DNA of 64,000 nucleotides from Petunia secreta (lineage: Eukaryota; Streptophyta; Magnoliopsida; Solanales; Solanaceae). This document shows, one piece after another, positions 22,928-34,540 of the stretch (the first letter of the stretch is position 1; each line of letters starts with the position of its first letter). Both the position numbers and the translations under genes were made by a program. The notes under the pieces are model-generated. The model saw only the letters and a program-made list of their open reading frames with translations, did no database searches and had not been told where the DNA came from. The stretch lies in NCBI GenBank assembly GCA_029990175.1, contig JARKIP010000010.1:47424001-47488000 (forward strand), given 5' to 3'.

Positions 22928-24436
22928 ATGAGTCAAAAGTTTCATCGTTTTGGGATGACTATGGGCGCACCTCCTTTTTTTATTAATTGGTGGAGTAACC
23001 TGTCACTAGGAGAGCAAACCGAAGTACGTCAACACTTGGGTCATTTAGTTTCACTGTTAAAAATTGAGCTATGTAGGGAGATGATCGAAGCAGCAGTGTC
23101 ATTTTGGGATGAAGAATTGAACATGTTTAGGTTTGGGGACATTGAATTAACAGGGGGTTTTGTGTCGCACTCGGGGTTAGACAAACATCATTGGCAAGGG
23201 GGCCACATACTAGCACCTAGCGTCCTCACAGCTGACGAGTTTCGTAAAAAGTTAGGGATGGTAGCAAGTGTGGACATGGGATTTTTACAACAAAAGAAGA
23301 TCCCCTTTTTCCTTTTTTTACACTCGGTTTGAACATTTGAGGGCATATCATAGTCATAAGAAGCAGTTTGAGTCCTATGGTGATTGGAGGAGGGCTAGAC
23401 CACTTGCGTTTGCTATTGGTCTCTTGGGAGTGATGGTCTTCCCCGAGAGTTCAAGTCACTACATATGTTCAAGACTTGTCCTGGTTGCCAATGCAGTGTT
23501 CAACGGAATTGATGGTTATCGTTATACCATAGTTCCAATGATAGTAGCAGACATTTATCGAGCTTTGGGTTGTTGCAAGAGAGGAGCGAGATACTTCCAA
23601 GGGTGTAATCTTTTACTACAACCATGGTTCAAAGAACATTTAAGGAAAGCAAGAGGTGCACAAGCATTGTCCAAACCAACTGGTTGCAACTACTTGATTG
23701 GGGAACGGTATGTGATTCCAAAACTCAAACAGCCAAGCAGCACAGAGAAGTGGGTAAAATTGTTCGAAGACATAACGGAGGACTCAATCCATTGGATGTT
23801 CACTTAGTTTCCTTCATCAGATTTCATCATTAGTTCTGAAAGATACTTATGGGGTTAAGAGGCCTCCAACCCTATCAACCACTAAGAGTAATGAGGCAAG
23901 CAGGGAGGAAGCAAATCATACCACTGATACAGAACACGAAAGATTATCAGTTTGACTACACAGAAGATGTTGTTACAAGAGTCAAAAGCATTAGGAAGTC
24001 ATGGGAAGGAACACATGTCATGGAAGAAGCATTTCTAGCACCTGATAGATACAATGCTGGATACGAACCAAACTACAAAAGCTGGTTGTGCTCTAGTGTA
24101 AAGGAAAATGTGGTAGTAGGGCCGAGTCGTGGGAATAACATAAGAGATCGAGAAGCAGAGGATCAAATCCGATACCGAGAGTTCATGTTGAAAGCTGTCA
24201 AGATGGATAAGGAAAACAAAGAAGAAATCGAAGTGTGGAAGAAGCGTACATTAGAACTAGAGGAAAAAATAGAGGCATTGGAAACAAAACTTGAGCAATG
24301 GAACTCGGAGTGTGCAGAGGTAGACATCCTACACCTGGTAGCTGCCAAAGGATATTTGACCAAGGCTAAGGAAGAAGTCAACGAAATTACACGAGAAACC
24401 AAGAGGGCCAAGATGGAAAAGGAGCGTGGTGCCTAG
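22928..24436 (+). pseudogene. ORF1 region, first copy
   Basis: An extra reading frame between leader and gag, as in Ogre elements. Three segments (22928-23332, 23268-23807, 23849-24436) belong to one protein broken by a frameshift near 23300, a TAG at 23805 (probably TGG before) and another frame change near 23845. Readable parts include FWDEELNMFRFGDIELT, VPMIVADIYRALGCC, FQGCNLLLQPWFKEHL and LMGLRGLQPYQPLRVMRQ-like text, then a charged coiled-coil C-terminal third. This resembles the uncharacterised plant proteins grouped as DUF7745-like/ORF1; the role is not known. Confidence 0.65.
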
Positions 24437-24783
24437 TCAAAGTGTCTTTTTCATTTCTTTTTTTTTTCTCTCTTGTACTTTACCTTTTTCAAAGTTATCA
24501 TGTACTGATGTTCAAATTTTGGGGAATTAATGAGAACAATTGGCTAACAAAATACGTATTCATTTACTTTGTATAATGACAAACCTAGGATGGCTATACG
24601 TCCATGGCACGTAATAGTCCATTAGTAAACCTACGCCAAATGTCAAAAGGTTTTTTAACCCGAAAAGTGACGAATTGCATCTCTACATTGATTCGAAGAA
24701 ACGTTTGCACAAAGAATTGATTGTCTGTTTAAGCATGATCAAAACTATAAGGATGTTTTGGTCTTTACCTTTTCTTGTTTTGC

Positions 24784-26418
24784 TTTCAGACTATGGCTGC
24801 AAAGGGTACTCTCCAATTTGAGATCGTCTCCCGACCTCCTCACTTGATCAGACTTTGGGTGGGAAGATTTGGCCATTGTCAGCAAAGCTCATGTTCAAAA
24901 GATGTTGAGGGAATTGGTAGCTCTCAAAAACTACACTGCCATGACTGGTTTTATTGAAGCTGCTACGCATTTCTAGACTACAAAAGGGCTGCATTTCACT
25001 TCAATGGTTTCTAGTTGGCACCGATGTTGGAAGAATTTGGAGGACTAGCAGGGTTAGATCCTAGGCCCAAAACTATGATTTATCCTCGAGACGTAGAGCC
25101 TAAGGAGTTCATGGAACTGCTGGGAGCCCCTTATGATCCATATGCCGAGGGAGTGGCCAATGGAAAAGTCACGTTCGAATACATGCACTCTAGGTTTGGA
25201 GATCCGACATTTAGACACAAATGGAATGGGGCATGGGAAGTTCAAGATTGGGAATGGACTGAATCCAATGCTTTCATCATTGCTTTTCTTGGAAGCATGG
25301 TTTTTCCCGAAAAAGGAGGCAAGATTGACATAAGGCTAGGGAGAGCTGAGCAAAGGTGCCATCAAACATCAAGTAAGCTTGGTTCTGATGATTTTTGGAG
25401 AAGTTTATAGGGCTTTGACCAAATATAGGAGAGGTGGGGACTTTTTCGAAGGTTGCAATTTGTTGCTGGAAATGTGGTTGATAGAGCATTTGCACAGTGT
25501 CCCCATCAGTCCGGTGGCACCAAAACCATCTTGGAATTGAGGGATCCGTTCACATAGCACTCGTATGGCTGGAACAGTGGCATGTGAATACCCCTCAAAG
25601 ATGGAAGGTTGGTACGCCAAGCTGAGGAATTACAAGAGGTACAATAGGTGATTGAACATTGTGCTGGCTTCGTTGTCTCCATACATGGTCAAGACATCAC
25701 CTTCTTGGCGTTGATTGGATTCCGAAGAACTCATCACTATGTTCCTCTAAGGATCCTTCGGCAAGTGGGCATGACACAACAAACTCCGCAGTTGATCGAG
25801 GGAAGAATTTTCAATGTCGATATAAAGAACATCGAACATTCGATGGTTCTCACCATATTGACGATGTGGGAGAAAAGGCTTACTATGCAGTTTTGTCGTG
25901 GTCGAGACAGCAGGGTAAACCCCACAGCTACCCTAGCTTACCCTCAATGGCTCAGTGAAGATAAGGAAAAGTATCGATCCAAGACTACATTAAAAAGGAA
26001 AGCCAAAGCTCCAAATGCTGATGAAAAATAAAAGAAGCTGAAACAAGAGTTTAACAAGAGAAAGAAGGAGTTAAGGATGACGCAAGAAAGAGAGATGAGG
26101 AGACAATACAAAGATAAGATCAAAGGGGACGAACTCAAGTATTGGACTGGCAAGGTCATGACTACAAGGCAAGCTACTAGGAATTTACATGATTTGCTCA
26201 AAGGATGGGGAGAGTATTTTAAGTCAGTACCATTGGAAGAGAAGGAAGCAAGAGGATTAGAAATCTGTGAGTTCCTCGTAAAAGCACTAGGTGACATAGA
26301 GGCTGGGAAAGACCTGCTGGAAACATTTGTTGATCCTCCGCTCATTAGTCTGGCTCACAAACCCAAGGAGGAAGACAAAGAGGAGAATGAAGACGCTGGA
26401 GCTGATGTTTTAACCTGA
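24784..26418 (+). pseudogene. ORF1 region, second diverged copy
   Basis: Starts MAAKGTLQFEIVSRPPHLIR at 24784 and carries the same order of motifs as the first copy: SNAFIIAFLGSMVFPEK, then YRRGGDFFEGCNLLLEMWLIEHL, then TFLALIGFRRTHHYVPLRIL, and a lysine- and glutamate-rich coiled-coil end (to 26418, ending GADVLT). At least three frame changes and stops break it. It is clearly different in sequence from the first copy, so it is not a recent tandem copy. Function unknown. Confidence 0.6.
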
Positions 26419-26761
26419 AGTCTCTTTGCTTGGCGCCTAGTCTAGTCGTATCAAGTCAAGTTGTCTTGTCCTTTCTTCATTGTCGTTTTCATCTTAAATC
26501 GAGTCATTAGTGGTTGTAATAAAGCCAAGCATAACAAATAAAATTTCGTTATATTTTGGGTTTTAGACTGGTGATGATCATGTTTATTCAAGCAAAATGA
26601 TGTGTTTGGTGCAAATGTTACTTCGAATCCGTGATAGGCCCACCTCTGGCACGAAAGAGGTCCTATGCATGATAGGACGCGATTTTATTCAAACTAATGT
26701 ATACTCACATTTTCTCTTCTTGTTTTTGATATGTAAGTTCCCAAGTTCCTGAAAGTTTGGT

Positions 26762-28417
26762 TTGTGCATTCTGGCCGCGCTGCAATACCGGTTGAGGTTC
26801 AAAAGATCGATCCCAACACCGCCCCCTTTACCTACAAGGACAAGGACGACACGAAATATCATGGCTGAGTTCGACAAGGTTGGCACTCCTGAGAAACAAA
26901 GCATGGCTGCCTATGAAAACTACGCAAAGCTGGAGCAGAGGTTGCTCGAATTGGAAAATAGGATCCCTCTAGCCCATACTGACGAGATCACTGAACCAAA
27001 CCAAATGTCCCGCCCTCACGGCAAAGATCCACTTTACTCCGAAAGAGACCTTCCTTACCCTACCCACACTGCACTACTAAAATCACCACAATACAACCTA
27101 CCAGCCTTCACTGGTGAAACCAAAACCATTGCATCACCCACCAAGGACCATGAAATGTACGCATGGACTAAGGAGGACCCAGACAGCACCAAAGAACAAG
27201 TCCAATGGCTGGTTGAGAAGTTAAAACAACTCCAAGGCGCTAAGGGAACCCGAGGGTTAGCTTATGAGGATCTTTATTTGTATCCGGACTTGAAACTACC
27301 TGAAGGCTACAAGACACAAAAGTTCAACATGTTCGATGGCAGTGGAGACCCAATGGCTCATTTAAGGTCTTACTGTGACAAGCTGGTTGGGGTTGGACAT
27401 GACAAAAAGATTCGCATGCAGCTGTTCAACCGCAAATTGACTGGAGATGCACTAGTATGGTACTCTAAGCAACAAACCAAGAAGTGGATGAGTTGGGAAG
27501 CAATGGCTGGAGACTTTGTTGACAGTTTTGGGCATAACACTGACGTTATGCCCGATCGATTTTAATTAGAGAAGCTGAAGAAGAAGCCCACTGAGACTTT
27601 TAGAGAGTTTGCAACTAGATGGAGGGCTGAAGCCGCCAAAGTCCAGCCTCCCATGGAAGATGCTGAAATAGTGGCAACTTTCATCCGCATTCAAGAGGAT
27701 GTCTATTTTGAAAAGATGCTGAATCTGCAAGACAAGAAATTTGGAGAATTGATCAAGATTGGTGACATGGTCGAGGATGGACTCAAGACTTGAAGGATTG
27801 TTAGCATGGCTGTATTACAAGCCGCTAACAAAGCCTTACAAGCTGGCAGCACTACCGCCTCGAGAAAGAAGAAGGACGATGTCTCCTTCATGGCCGCATC
27901 ACTTGACCACTCCCTTACTCACAACCATTACTACCAAACACCTCCTCCCTCCTACCCATATATACCGCCCACATCCACCTACCCAGTCTATAACACCCAA
28001 CCCATGTACCAAAACCCACCACCACAAAGACCAACATACCCACAAAGTCCTAACTACCGAAATACCAACAACTATTCACCAAGGCCTCACACCAATAACA
28101 ACCCAAGACCCAAAAGGAACTACACCCTATTGGCTGAATCTCATACTCAGCTGTTTGAGAGACTCAAAGCAGCCGGTCATATACAACCCGTGTCGTTCAA
28201 AATGCCTGATAGAATGACACCTTACTTTGATCAAACCAAAACTTGTCCCTATCACTCTGGAAGACCTGGTCACGATACTGAAAAGTGCTACGCCTTAAGG
28301 GACAAGATACAATACTTGATTGACCAAAAGATGATACATCTGAAGACTCCAAACGTGCACAACAACCCTCTGCCTAATCATGGAGACGGTAGGGTGAACC
28401 TGATTGAGCTGGATTAG
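26762..28417 (+). pseudogene. gag of the Ogre-like element (broken by stops)
   Basis: Likely start MAEFDKVGTPEKQSMAAYEN at 26861 inside the frame that opens at 26762. The gag domain reads FNMFDGSGDPMAHLRSYCDK, LTGDALVWYSKQ and FVDSFGHNTDVMPDRF. A TAA at 27563 interrupts it; homology continues (EKLKKKPTETFREFATRWRA), then a TGA near 27791 in LKT-stop-RIVS. The last part is proline- and tyrosine-rich and ends with a C-x2-H zinc motif, CPYHSGRPGHDTEKC, near 28250. It would form the particle shell. Confidence 0.85.
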
Positions 28418-28429
28418 GAATGCAATTTA

Positions 28430-28644
28430 GAAGGGACTATCGTTAAGGCAAAAGAAAAGGCGCCAGCAACCGCTTCAGTTGCTCAAGCCGCTACAGCACC
28501 AGAGCCCATTGAGGTGGAAGTGGCTCCTAAATTCTATGTAGATGGTTCCACCATACAGCGACAAAGCGGTGCCGTGGGACTATGAAAGGGAAAAGAAGAA
28601 CAAGGTTGTAGCTGAAACTGTTGCTGCACGAGGGATGACTAGAA
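28430..28644 (+). pseudogene. gag-protease linker
   Basis: Decayed coding text between gag and the protease frame, including AVPWDYEREKKNKVVAETVA and GMTRIGRIYTPEHLVQ, typical of Ogre/Tat polyproteins. Frame changes separate it from both neighbours. Confidence 0.55.
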
Positions 28645-30303
28645 TTGGGAGGATCTACACTCCTGAGCATCTTGTCCAAGATAAATGAGTCATTAGCGAG
28701 GAAGAGTCCGAGGGACTGGAAGAAAATACAAGCAAATGAGTATTCCGTAGTTGAGCACTTGGGCAAAACTCCAGCACAAATCTCTGTTTTGGCCATGCTC
28801 CTCAAGTCGGAGAGTCACCGAAGTGCTTTGATGAAGGTGTTGGACGAAGCAGATGTTCCGGTGGACACTTCAATTAAGAACCTAGCTAGTATGGTTGTAC
28901 AAGTCATGGAGGCCAACCGAATTGCTTTTCATGAAGATGAGCTACTGCCTGAAGGGTTGAATCACAACAAAGCTTTGCACGTCACTGTCAAATGCGAAGA
29001 CTGGTTCATAGGAAGAGCTCTGATCGACGGAGGTTCCGGTCTTAACATATGCCCATTTATCACTCTGAAAAGAATGGGGATTGATCAAAGCAAGATAAGG
29101 GAGAGCGACATGAAAGTGAAGGCATTTGATGGGTCACAAATGAGCACCATTGGGGAGATTGACTTGACTTTTATGGTTGGTCCTGTAGAGTTCACTGCAA
29201 AGTTCCATGTTATGGACATCTCTGCTTCCTACAATCTGCTACTGGGGAGGCCCTGGATCCATATGGCTGGTGCGGTGCCTTCTACATTGCACCAAACTGT
29301 GAAGTTTGAATGGGATCACAAAGAGGTGGTGGTGTTCGGTGAGGGGAACAATTCTATCTACAATGAGCAGACCATACCAGCAATTGAAGGAAGTACTCCT
29401 GATGGGCAGACATTCTACACTGTAGAACTTGTGGGAGTAGTACAAGGCACTCGAGGAGGACGCCGCAAGAACTACCATTCAAGTTGGGATCCTGCAAGCA
29501 CAGTCCAAGGAAGCTATACTGCACACTTTGCTCCCAAGTTCGTCAACACACCGCCTGGGATCAAAGAGAGAAAGAGGAACTTCTATAGTGCTTATTGGGA
29601 TAGCCGAGGCAAAGGCTACGAAGGAAGGAATTTTGTCTGGGAGCCAGTCATGTCTGATTGGGGAGTTCCATCACGAGAATTTCATGTGACCCTACCAGCT
29701 AAGACTGAGAAGCAACCAATGTACCCACCCAATGCCTGTCCCAATTGGAAATGTATCTCTGAAGAAACCAAGGGAAAGAAAGTATGGATACCTAGAGTGC
29801 CTGTACCTATGGAGGTGGTGATTGAAGAGCCGAATGTACTCCCACAACCTGCAAAATGGCCTGGGGACTGGGTTATAGGCATCATGATCAAGCAAGGCTA
29901 TGAACCGGGCAAAGGTTTAGGCAAGAACTTGGATGGTATGGTCGAGCCAATCAGGATTGTGATGAGGCCCGACAACGAGAAGGCTGGCATAGGGTATATT
30001 GTGACCTATGAAAAGAGCATGGAAGAAACGTCATTGGATTTCAAGTTCTATAAGAAAAGCACTAAGACTCTCTTGCATATCTTCGTCTCGTCTGAATACT
30101 TAGATGGTCGAAAAGGGGAGGTGTCCCCAGCACAAGGAGTGGAGCCAAAAGAAGCTGATGCTGAAGAGGATTTGTTGGCAGGAATGCAAAATATATTCAT
30201 AGCTGATGAAGACTGCTGTGTGATCCTGGAAGAACATGTTGAACCTCCTGGACTGACGAAGGCTGGACCTGGAGCAACACTGAACAACTGGATAAGCAAC
30301 TGA
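28645..30303 (+). CDS. Protease with C-terminal G-patch (552-residue open frame)
   Basis: A long intact frame. Residues about 25-80 are the conserved pre-protease segment (YSVVEHLGKTPAQISVLAML). The retropepsin-like fold follows with LIDGGSGLNICP near residue 128, where D-G-G replaces the usual D-T/S-G as in other Tat elements, and LLLGRPWIHMAGAVPS near residue 200. Around residue 413 MIKQGYEPGKGLGKNLDG is a G-patch, an RNA-binding glycine motif known from Tat/Ogre and some retroviruses. The frame ends at 30303 and RT continues in another frame after a gap. It would process the polyprotein. The annotated start is simply the first ATG; the true protein was continuous with gag. Confidence 0.82.
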   Translation: MGGSTLLSILSKINESLARKSPRDWKKIQANEYSVVEHLGKTPAQISVLAMLLKSESHRSALMKVLDEADVPVDTSIKNLASMVVQVMEANRIAFHEDELLPEGLNHNKALHVTVKCEDWFIGRALIDGGSGLNICPFITLKRMGIDQSKIRESDMKVKAFDGSQMSTIGEIDLTFMVGPVEFTAKFHVMDISASYNLLLGRPWIHMAGAVPSTLHQTVKFEWDHKEVVVFGEGNNSIYNEQTIPAIEGSTPDGQTFYTVELVGVVQGTRGGRRKNYHSSWDPASTVQGSYTAHFAPKFVNTPPGIKERKRNFYSAYWDSRGKGYEGRNFVWEPVMSDWGVPSREFHVTLPAKTEKQPMYPPNACPNWKCISEETKGKKVWIPRVPVPMEVVIEEPNVLPQPAKWPGDWVIGIMIKQGYEPGKGLGKNLDGMVEPIRIVMRPDNEKAGIGYIVTYEKSMEETSLDFKFYKKSTKTLLHIFVSSEYLDGRKGEVSPAQGVEPKEADAEEDLLAGMQNIFIADEDCCVILEEHVEPPGLTKAGPGATLNNWISN

Positions 30304-30689
30304 GCCCAAGCTTACCGTGGACCTTGGTCGAGCTGGGGGACAAAATTTATTTTCTTGCTTTCTAAAATAAAACCCGACTCTAAGTCGCGGAGCTTGCATT
30401 TTTCTTTTCCTATTGCATATGTTTCCCTACAAACTTTGTTTTGCAAGGATTTATAAATAAAATGTCGCATTATTTTCTATTTAACTCTTTGCTTTAATCT
30501 TTTAATTTTGTAATATCTTACTTTTTTAGCATTCATACTAATAATCCCATTGAGTCTACAATCGCAACGTATAATGAAACAATGGAGCTTGGAGAAGCTT
30601 GAGCCGATTATGATGATTTTGATGAAACTACACAAGAAGAAATTGAGAGATTTGAAAACAAACCTAAGCCAAACCTTGAGGAGACTGAG
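30304..30689 (+). other. Intron-like gap between protease and RT
   Basis: AT- and T-rich sequence with stops in all frames between protease and RT, which are in different frames. It ends with a good acceptor tract (CTTACTTTTTTAG at about 30520-30532). From 30540 on, coding text in RT frame appears (MELGEA, stop at 30600, then DYDDFDETTQEEIERFENK). Ogre elements are known to splice out an intron here. I could not fix the donor. Confidence 0.5.
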
Positions 30690-31931
30690 GTGATAAACTT
30701 AGGAAATGAGGAAACTGTGAAAGAGACAAAGATCAGCGTGCATCTCACCACCGAGGATAAAAAGTGGTATGCTGAGTTTCTTAAGGAGTATGAGGACGTA
30801 TTCGCCTGGTCGTACGACGACATGACTGGCATAAGCACGGATGTGGTAGCTCACAAATTACCCATCAATCTGGGCTTTCCCCTAGTCAAGCAAAAGGCAC
30901 GAACTTTCAAGTCATCAGTTCTGCTGAAAATTGGTGAAGAGGTAACTAAGCAACTCAACGCAGGAATTTTGAAAATGGTCAAGTATCTAACTTGGTTGGC
31001 CAACATTGTCCCAGTGCCGAAGAAAGATAGGAAGCTCCGAGTTTGTGTGGACTACAGAGATCTGAATAGAGCAAGTCTTAAAGATGATTTTCCACTACCA
31101 AACATACATATCCTGATTGACAATTGTGCGAAGCATGAACTACAATCCTTTGTAGACTGCTTCGCTGGTTATCATCAAGTTCTCATGGATGAGGAGGATG
31201 CCGAGAAGTCAGCTTTCACTACATCTTGGGGGACTTATTGCTACAAGGTCATGCCATTTGGGTTAAAGAATGCTGGGGACCCTTACATGAGGGAAATGAC
31301 AACAATGTTCCATGACCTAATGCACAAGGAGGTTGAAGTCTATGTGGATGATGTGATAATCAAATCAAAGAAAAGTTCAGAGCACCTCGAAAACTTGCGC
31401 AAGTTCTTCAATCGCTTGCGAAAGTACAATTTGAAGCTAAATCTGGAAAACTGTGCATTTGGTGTCCCGGCAGGGAAGCTTTTGGGTTTCATCGTCAGTA
31501 GAAGAAGTATCGAGTTGGATCCGTCCAAGGTCAAAGCCATCAAAGAATTTCCACCCCCAAGAAGCAAGAAAGAGGTTATGAGCTTCCTAGGAAGGCTCAA
31601 TTACATCTGCCGTTTCATAGCACAATCCACCGTCATTTGTGAACCAATCATCAAGTTGCTAAAGAAAGACGCGGTGATCGAGTGGACAGAAGATTGCCAA
31701 AAGGCATTTGATCGGATCAAGGAATATATGTCGTGCCAGCCTGTGCTGGTTCCACCTGAGCCTGGGCGACCTTTGATCTTATATCTATCCGTGGTAGACT
31801 CAGCCTTTGGTTGCGTACTGGGGCAACATGATTCAACTAGGAGGAGGGAGCAAGCCATATATTATCTAAGCAAGAAGTTGACTCCTTATGAAGCCAACTA
31901 CACGTTGCTGGAGCGCACTGTTGCGCGCTGA
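30690..31931 (+). CDS. Reverse transcriptase and first RNase H part of the Ogre-like element
   Basis: A 413-residue open frame listed from a GTG; coding clearly starts upstream. RT motifs: WLANIVPVPKKDRKLRVCVDYRDLNRA (split here as one 27-residue region, 30990-31070), SFVDCFAGYHQV, TYCYKVMPFGLKNAG, then YVDDV with the catalytic aspartates, KLLGFIVSRRSIELDPSK and FLGRLNYICRFI. The connection/RNase H start reads RPLILYLSVVDSAFGCVLGQ and IYYLSKKLTPYEANYTLLER. One base is missing near 31918, so the frame ends at TGA 31929 while homology continues at once in the next frame. It would copy element RNA to DNA. Confidence 0.88.
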   Translation: MINLGNEETVKETKISVHLTTEDKKWYAEFLKEYEDVFAWSYDDMTGISTDVVAHKLPINLGFPLVKQKARTFKSSVLLKIGEEVTKQLNAGILKMVKYLTWLANIVPVPKKDRKLRVCVDYRDLNRASLKDDFPLPNIHILIDNCAKHELQSFVDCFAGYHQVLMDEEDAEKSAFTTSWGTYCYKVMPFGLKNAGDPYMREMTTMFHDLMHKEVEVYVDDVIIKSKKSSEHLENLRKFFNRLRKYNLKLNLENCAFGVPAGKLLGFIVSRRSIELDPSKVKAIKEFPPPRSKKEVMSFLGRLNYICRFIAQSTVICEPIIKLLKKDAVIEWTEDCQKAFDRIKEYMSCQPVLVPPEPGRPLILYLSVVDSAFGCVLGQHDSTRRREQAIYYLSKKLTPYEANYTLLERTVAR

Positions 31932-32698
31932 CATGGATAGCACAGAAGTTGAGGCACTACTTTACATCCTACCCAACGTTGTTGATATCAAGGATGGACC
32001 CTCTCAAGTACATTTTTCAAAAACCAATGCCTACTGGAAAGCTGGCTAAATGGAAAATGCTACTCAACGAGTGCGACATCAATTTTGTCACTCAAAAGGC
32101 GGTGAAAGCTCAAGCCTTGGCTGATCATATGGCCGAGAACCCGGTGGGAGATAATTACGAGCCTTTGTACACTTACTTCCCTGATGAAGAAGTCATGTTC
32201 GTAAGAGAAGAGATCACAGAAGAATATGATGGTTGGAGGCTATTCTTTCATGGAGCGGTCAATTTCAAAGGAGTCGGCATCGGAGCGGTATTAGTTTCTG
32301 AAACGGGACAACACTATCCTGTCACAGCCAAACTAAGGTTCCCTTGCACCAACAACATGGCAGAGTATGAGGCCTGCATCTTGGGCCTTAGATTGGCAGT
32401 AGATATGAACATACAAGAGCTGCTGGCAATCGGAGATTCTGACTTACTGATTCATCAAGTTCGAGGAGAATGGACAGTAAAGAATCTGAAGATATTACCA
32501 TACCTGGAGTGCGTAAAAGATTTGAAGCAAAGATTCACCAAGATAGAGTTCCAGCATGTACCTAGACTGCAAAATGAGTTCGCAGACGCTTTGGCTACCA
32601 TATCTGCCATGATCAAGCATCCTCACAAGAACTACATTGATCCAATACCCGTGATAGTGAGAAAGCAACCTGCCTACTGTTATCACGTTGAAGAATAG
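31918..32698 (+). pseudogene. RNase H modules of the Ogre-like element
   Basis: Continues RT after a one-base frameshift (CALTWIAQKLRHYFTSYPTL). The end of the first RNase H/tether (KYIFQKPMPTGKLAKWKMLL, KAQALADHMAENPV) is followed by the additional RNase H: GWRLFFHGAVNFKGVGIGAV, NNMAEYEACILGLRLAVDM, IGDSDLLIHQVRGEW and RLQNEFADALATIS. The first catalytic Asp (usually FFDGA) is His here (codon CAT near 32250). A TAG closes the frame at 32696; integrase follows in the same frame. Confidence 0.85.
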
Positions 32699-33961
32699 AC
32701 AGACGGATAGCCCTGGTTCTACGACATCAAAGGATTCCTCAAGGACAGCAATTACCCAAAGAATGCAACAAGCCTCCAAAAGAAGACACAAAGGAGGTTA
32801 GCGAATGGTTTCTTTCTGAACGGAGAAGTTTTGTACAAAAGGACACCCGATCTAGGGTTGTTGAGATGCATGGATGAAAAAGAGGATGCTAAATTGTTAG
32901 TAGAAATGCACTCTGGGGCGTGTGGCCTACACATGAATTGTTTTGTACTCACAAAGAAGATTTTGAGGGCTGGTTATTTCTGGATTACAATGGAGCATGA
33001 TTGTATAAAGCATGCAAGGAAATGCCATCAATGCCAAGTTCACGGAGATATGATTCGAGTGCCTCCCAATGAATTGAACATTATGGGATCGCCCTAGCCT
33101 TTTTCCGCCTGGGGGATGGATGTCATAGGACCTATCGAGCCAGCCGCTTCCAATGGGCATCGTTTCATACTGGTAGCCATTGACTATTTTACCAAATGGG
33201 TGGAAGCTACATCGTACAAGTCAGTAACAAAGAAGGTGGTGTCAAACTTTGTCCGTGATAAGATGATCTGCCGATTTGGTATCCCTGAATCCATCATCAC
33301 TGACAATGGGTCCAATCTCAATAGTGACCTAATGAAAACAACCTATGAGATTTTCCAGATCAAGCATCGCAACTCCACCGCATACAGACCTCAAATGAAT
33401 GGTGTGGTCGAGGCGGCCAATAAAAACATCAAGAAGATATTGCGTAAGATGACAGGCACTTCAAAGCAATGGCATGAGAATCTACCCTATGCTTTGTTAG
33501 GGTATCGCACCACAATAAGAACATCAACAGGGGCTACTCCTTACTTGTTGGTGTATGGCACCGAAGCAGTGATACCCCCAGAAGTCGAGATACCATCTTT
33601 GAGGATCATCCAAGAGACACAATTGGAAGATGTTGAATGGGTCAAAAGAAGAATAGAGAAATTGGCCCTCATTGACGGCAAGAGATTGAACGCAATATGT
33701 CATGGGCAATTATATCAGAGAAGGATGGCCAAAGCATTCAGCAAGAAGGTTCGAGAGAGATTCTTTGAACCTGGGAAATTAGTTCTGAAGAAGATATTTC
33801 CGAATCAAGAAGAAGCAAAAGGCAAATTTGCACCAAATTGGCAAGGACAGTACATGGTTCACCGATTTTTGAATGGAGGAGCCTTGATATTAGCAGAGAT
33901 GGAGGGAGAAGTCTAGCCGAAACCAATCAACTCAGACGCTGTCAAAAGATACTTTGTATAG
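32699..33961 (+). pseudogene. Integrase of the Ogre-like element (four in-frame stops around it)
   Basis: Same frame as RNase H, broken by TAG at 32696, 32708, 33095 and 33914; the last two replace a tryptophan (TGG to TAG). The H-H-C-C zinc finger lies at about 32905-33035 (EMHSGACGLHMN...KCHQCQ). The core has MDVIGPIEPAA, IITDNGSNLNSDL and, 35 residues later, the Glu of NGVVEAANK. The C-terminal part (FEPGKLVLKKIFPNQ, FAPNWQGQYMVHR, NSDAVKRYFV) ends at TAG 33959-33961, with no chromodomain. It would join cDNA to the genome. Confidence 0.88.
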
Positions 33962-34540
33962 GGATTAGGGATTTTCTCGTTCGGTATGTAATCTGAACTA
34001 CGTCACGACCTGATTCTCCAAGTGGGATACGTAGGCAACCTATTCAAGGTTCGGTCGCATAAATACAAAAAACTTCATTTTCCCCGCAGAGCAAACACTG
34101 GGGCAGACTTTTTTAGGAACTCTCAAAAATTCCCAAAGGACAAAACATAGTTGACACTGGGGCAGAAATTTTTGAGGACCTCTCAAAAATTTCAAAATGC
34201 AAATTAGGGCGGAATTTTGAGGGCGCCCTAAAAATTCATTTGGAACAGCATAAAGGACGACAACTTTAACTTTAAACAACGCGACTTGTGACTCAATGGG
34301 ATAAAATATTTTACTGCATTCTCTTTCTTATAAAAGTTTTACAAATTCATTCTGCATTATATACTATTATATACATATCCCCATCAGCTCGGCCAAGATC
34401 CCAGCGCTCGTGGACAACGAACGCGAAACAAGCCAATAATACACAAACCAAATCCCCATACAACTCACCAATCGTTCTTTGGATGCAGGCACGAAAGATA
34501 CCTAAATCAACAAGGCACGACAAAGATGATCTCCGGCAAA
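33962..34540 (+). other. 3' UTR of the Ogre-like element, first part
   Basis: Non-coding. Contains short near-repeats such as ACACTGGGGCAGA (twice, near 34095 and 34155), each followed by a CTCTCAAAAATT block. No gene. Confidence 0.65.
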
